Origin: an uncultured Collinsella sp.
Lineage (GTDB): Bacteria; Actinomycetota; Coriobacteriia; Coriobacteriales; Coriobacteriaceae
DNA: 7,060 nt
Reading direction: 5' to 3'
NCBI GenBank assembly: GCA_900556285.1
Contig: USOF01000052.1
Location: 1 to 7,060 of the forward strand
Positions 6,390 to 7,060 of this stretch are shown one piece after another; position 1 is the first letter of the stretch; each line of letters starts with the position of its first letter. Made by a program: the position numbers and the translations under genes. A model generated the notes under the pieces. The model was given only the letters and a program-made list of their open reading frames with translations. It had not been told where the DNA came from and ran no database searches.

Positions 6390-7060
6390 CTATACGAGCG
6401 TTTCCAGATGCGCACGCAGGCGCTCAGCATCGACATCGAGCGTGGTCTCAGCATTGACCTGGGCCAAACGATAGCCGACAAAGTAGGGCGAAACCACCCA
6501 ACGCGGCAGCGCCTTGGCAATGGTCCGACCGCCCAGGTGATAGAAGAACAGGTTGTACGACTCTGCGCGACCACCGTGGTGCTCGTTCAGGATATAGCGC
6601 AGAGCTACCTGGACTGCATCGGCGAAGAGATCCGCCTCGGCTTGGTCTCTCGTGTCATCGCTGGCGGCGATTCCCTGCGGGGCTGAAACATTGACCTCAA
6701 AGAACCCCATAATCGGTTCGGTTGAGATGTTGACCGAGATTCTCTCCTGTTGCCAGACATTTATGCCTTCGAAATTGGCGGAAGTCAGCGAAGCATAACC
6801 GTTTTCCTGCTCCAAACCCACAATCTGCATGTGCGGATGAACGAGACTACCGCCCGAGAGCGGACCCTTGTTCTTGTACATGAGAACGCTGCGATACTGT
6901 CGGGAGTCAATCATCCGCTGCCAGCAATCCAGAGCAAACCGCATAACATGATGCAGCTCGTCCGGCGCATAGGTCACCAGGTCGGCGTCGTGGTCGGACG
7001 ACTCAATCAATACGGTCTGGCGAGTGGCCCGCAAGGTCTTAAACTTATTCTCGAGCCAGA
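6390..7060 (-). CDS. DUF4931-type GalT-like protein, HIT superfamily (N-terminus off the edge)
   Basis: The frame is open to the right edge, so the start is not in the window. About 222 residues are visible, beginning WLENKFKTLRATRQTVLIES and ending at TAG 6392-6390. Proteins of this type are usually about 250-260 residues, so most is present. The key motif GGSLVHPHMQIVGLE (6857-6813) contains H-P-H-x-Q at 6839-6825, the nucleotidyl-transfer/hydrolase signature of galactose-1-phosphate uridylyltransferase and the wider HIT superfamily. Other blocks I associate with DUF4931 are FALDCWQRMIDSRQYRSVLM, PIMGFFEVNV, SYNLFFYHLGG and PRWVVSPYFVGYRLAQ. A CxxC zinc motif, if present, would be outside the window. 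It probably acts on a nucleotide or nucleotide-sugar, but the substrate is unknown and true GalT activity should not be assumed. It converges on the BASS gene with a 30-nt gap. Confidence 0.82.
   Translation of the reverse strand, partial: WLENKFKTLRATRQTVLIESSDHDADLVTYAPDELHHVMRFALDCWQRMIDSRQYRSVLMYKNKGPLSGGSLVHPHMQIVGLEQENGYASLTSANFEGINVWQQERISVNISTEPIMGFFEVNVSAPQGIAASDDTRDQAEADLFADAVQVALRYILNEHHGGRAESYNLFFYHLGGRTIAKALPRWVVSPYFVGYRLAQVNAETTLDVDAERLRAHLETLV

Noticed and set aside
1..7060. Novel defence system, CRISPR array, phage or mobile element
   Set aside because: No spaced repeats, transposase, integrase, terminal inverted repeats or toxin-antitoxin-like pairs were seen. The mosaic end at 33-51 is from library preparation and not a natural transposon.

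Overview
The window reads as a piece of a bacterial draft assembly. GC-rich third codon positions and an unusual RecJ exonuclease fused to a RecQ-like helicase suggest an actinobacterial gut commensal of the Coriobacteriia. Collinsella or a close relative is my best guess, made from remembered family architecture and not from a search. The first 51 bases are not genomic: they are an Illumina Nextera i7 adapter, including what looks like the N704 index, left on the contig end.

Layout. (1) 52-1783, minus strand: most of a bifunctional (p)ppGpp synthetase/hydrolase (Rel/SpoT type), cut off by the adapter in its C-terminal regulatory half. (2) 1799-5086, minus: a 1095-residue protein with a complete RecJ-type DHH/DHHA1 exonuclease followed by a complete SF2 DEAH helicase, only 15 nt upstream of rel and in the same frame. 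The two genes are very probably one operon. (3) 5087-5360: a divergent control region. It holds a perfect TATAAT -10 box for the recJ side lying inside an imperfect palindrome, a tandem CGCCGCGGT repeat, a leader hairpin and a 21-codon leader ORF that overlaps the recJ start. (4) 5361-6359, plus: a complete transporter of the bile acid:sodium symporter (BASS/SBF) superfamily. (5) 6360-6389: a 30-nt convergent gap with a hairpin that could end transcription from both sides. (6) 6390-7060, minus: the C-terminal part of a DUF4931-type, GalT-like (HIT superfamily) protein that runs off the right edge.

How the genes work together. The recJ-helicase/rel pair links single-strand DNA end processing to stringent-response alarmone metabolism by co-transcription. 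The BASS transporter and the GalT-like protein are separate units, convergent with each other. I see no mobile element, CRISPR array, phage gene, tRNA or rRNA. The most unusual biological item is the single-polypeptide exonuclease-helicase, which joins two activities supplied by separate proteins (RecJ and RecQ) in E. coli. This looks like a core chromosomal region and not an accessory island.
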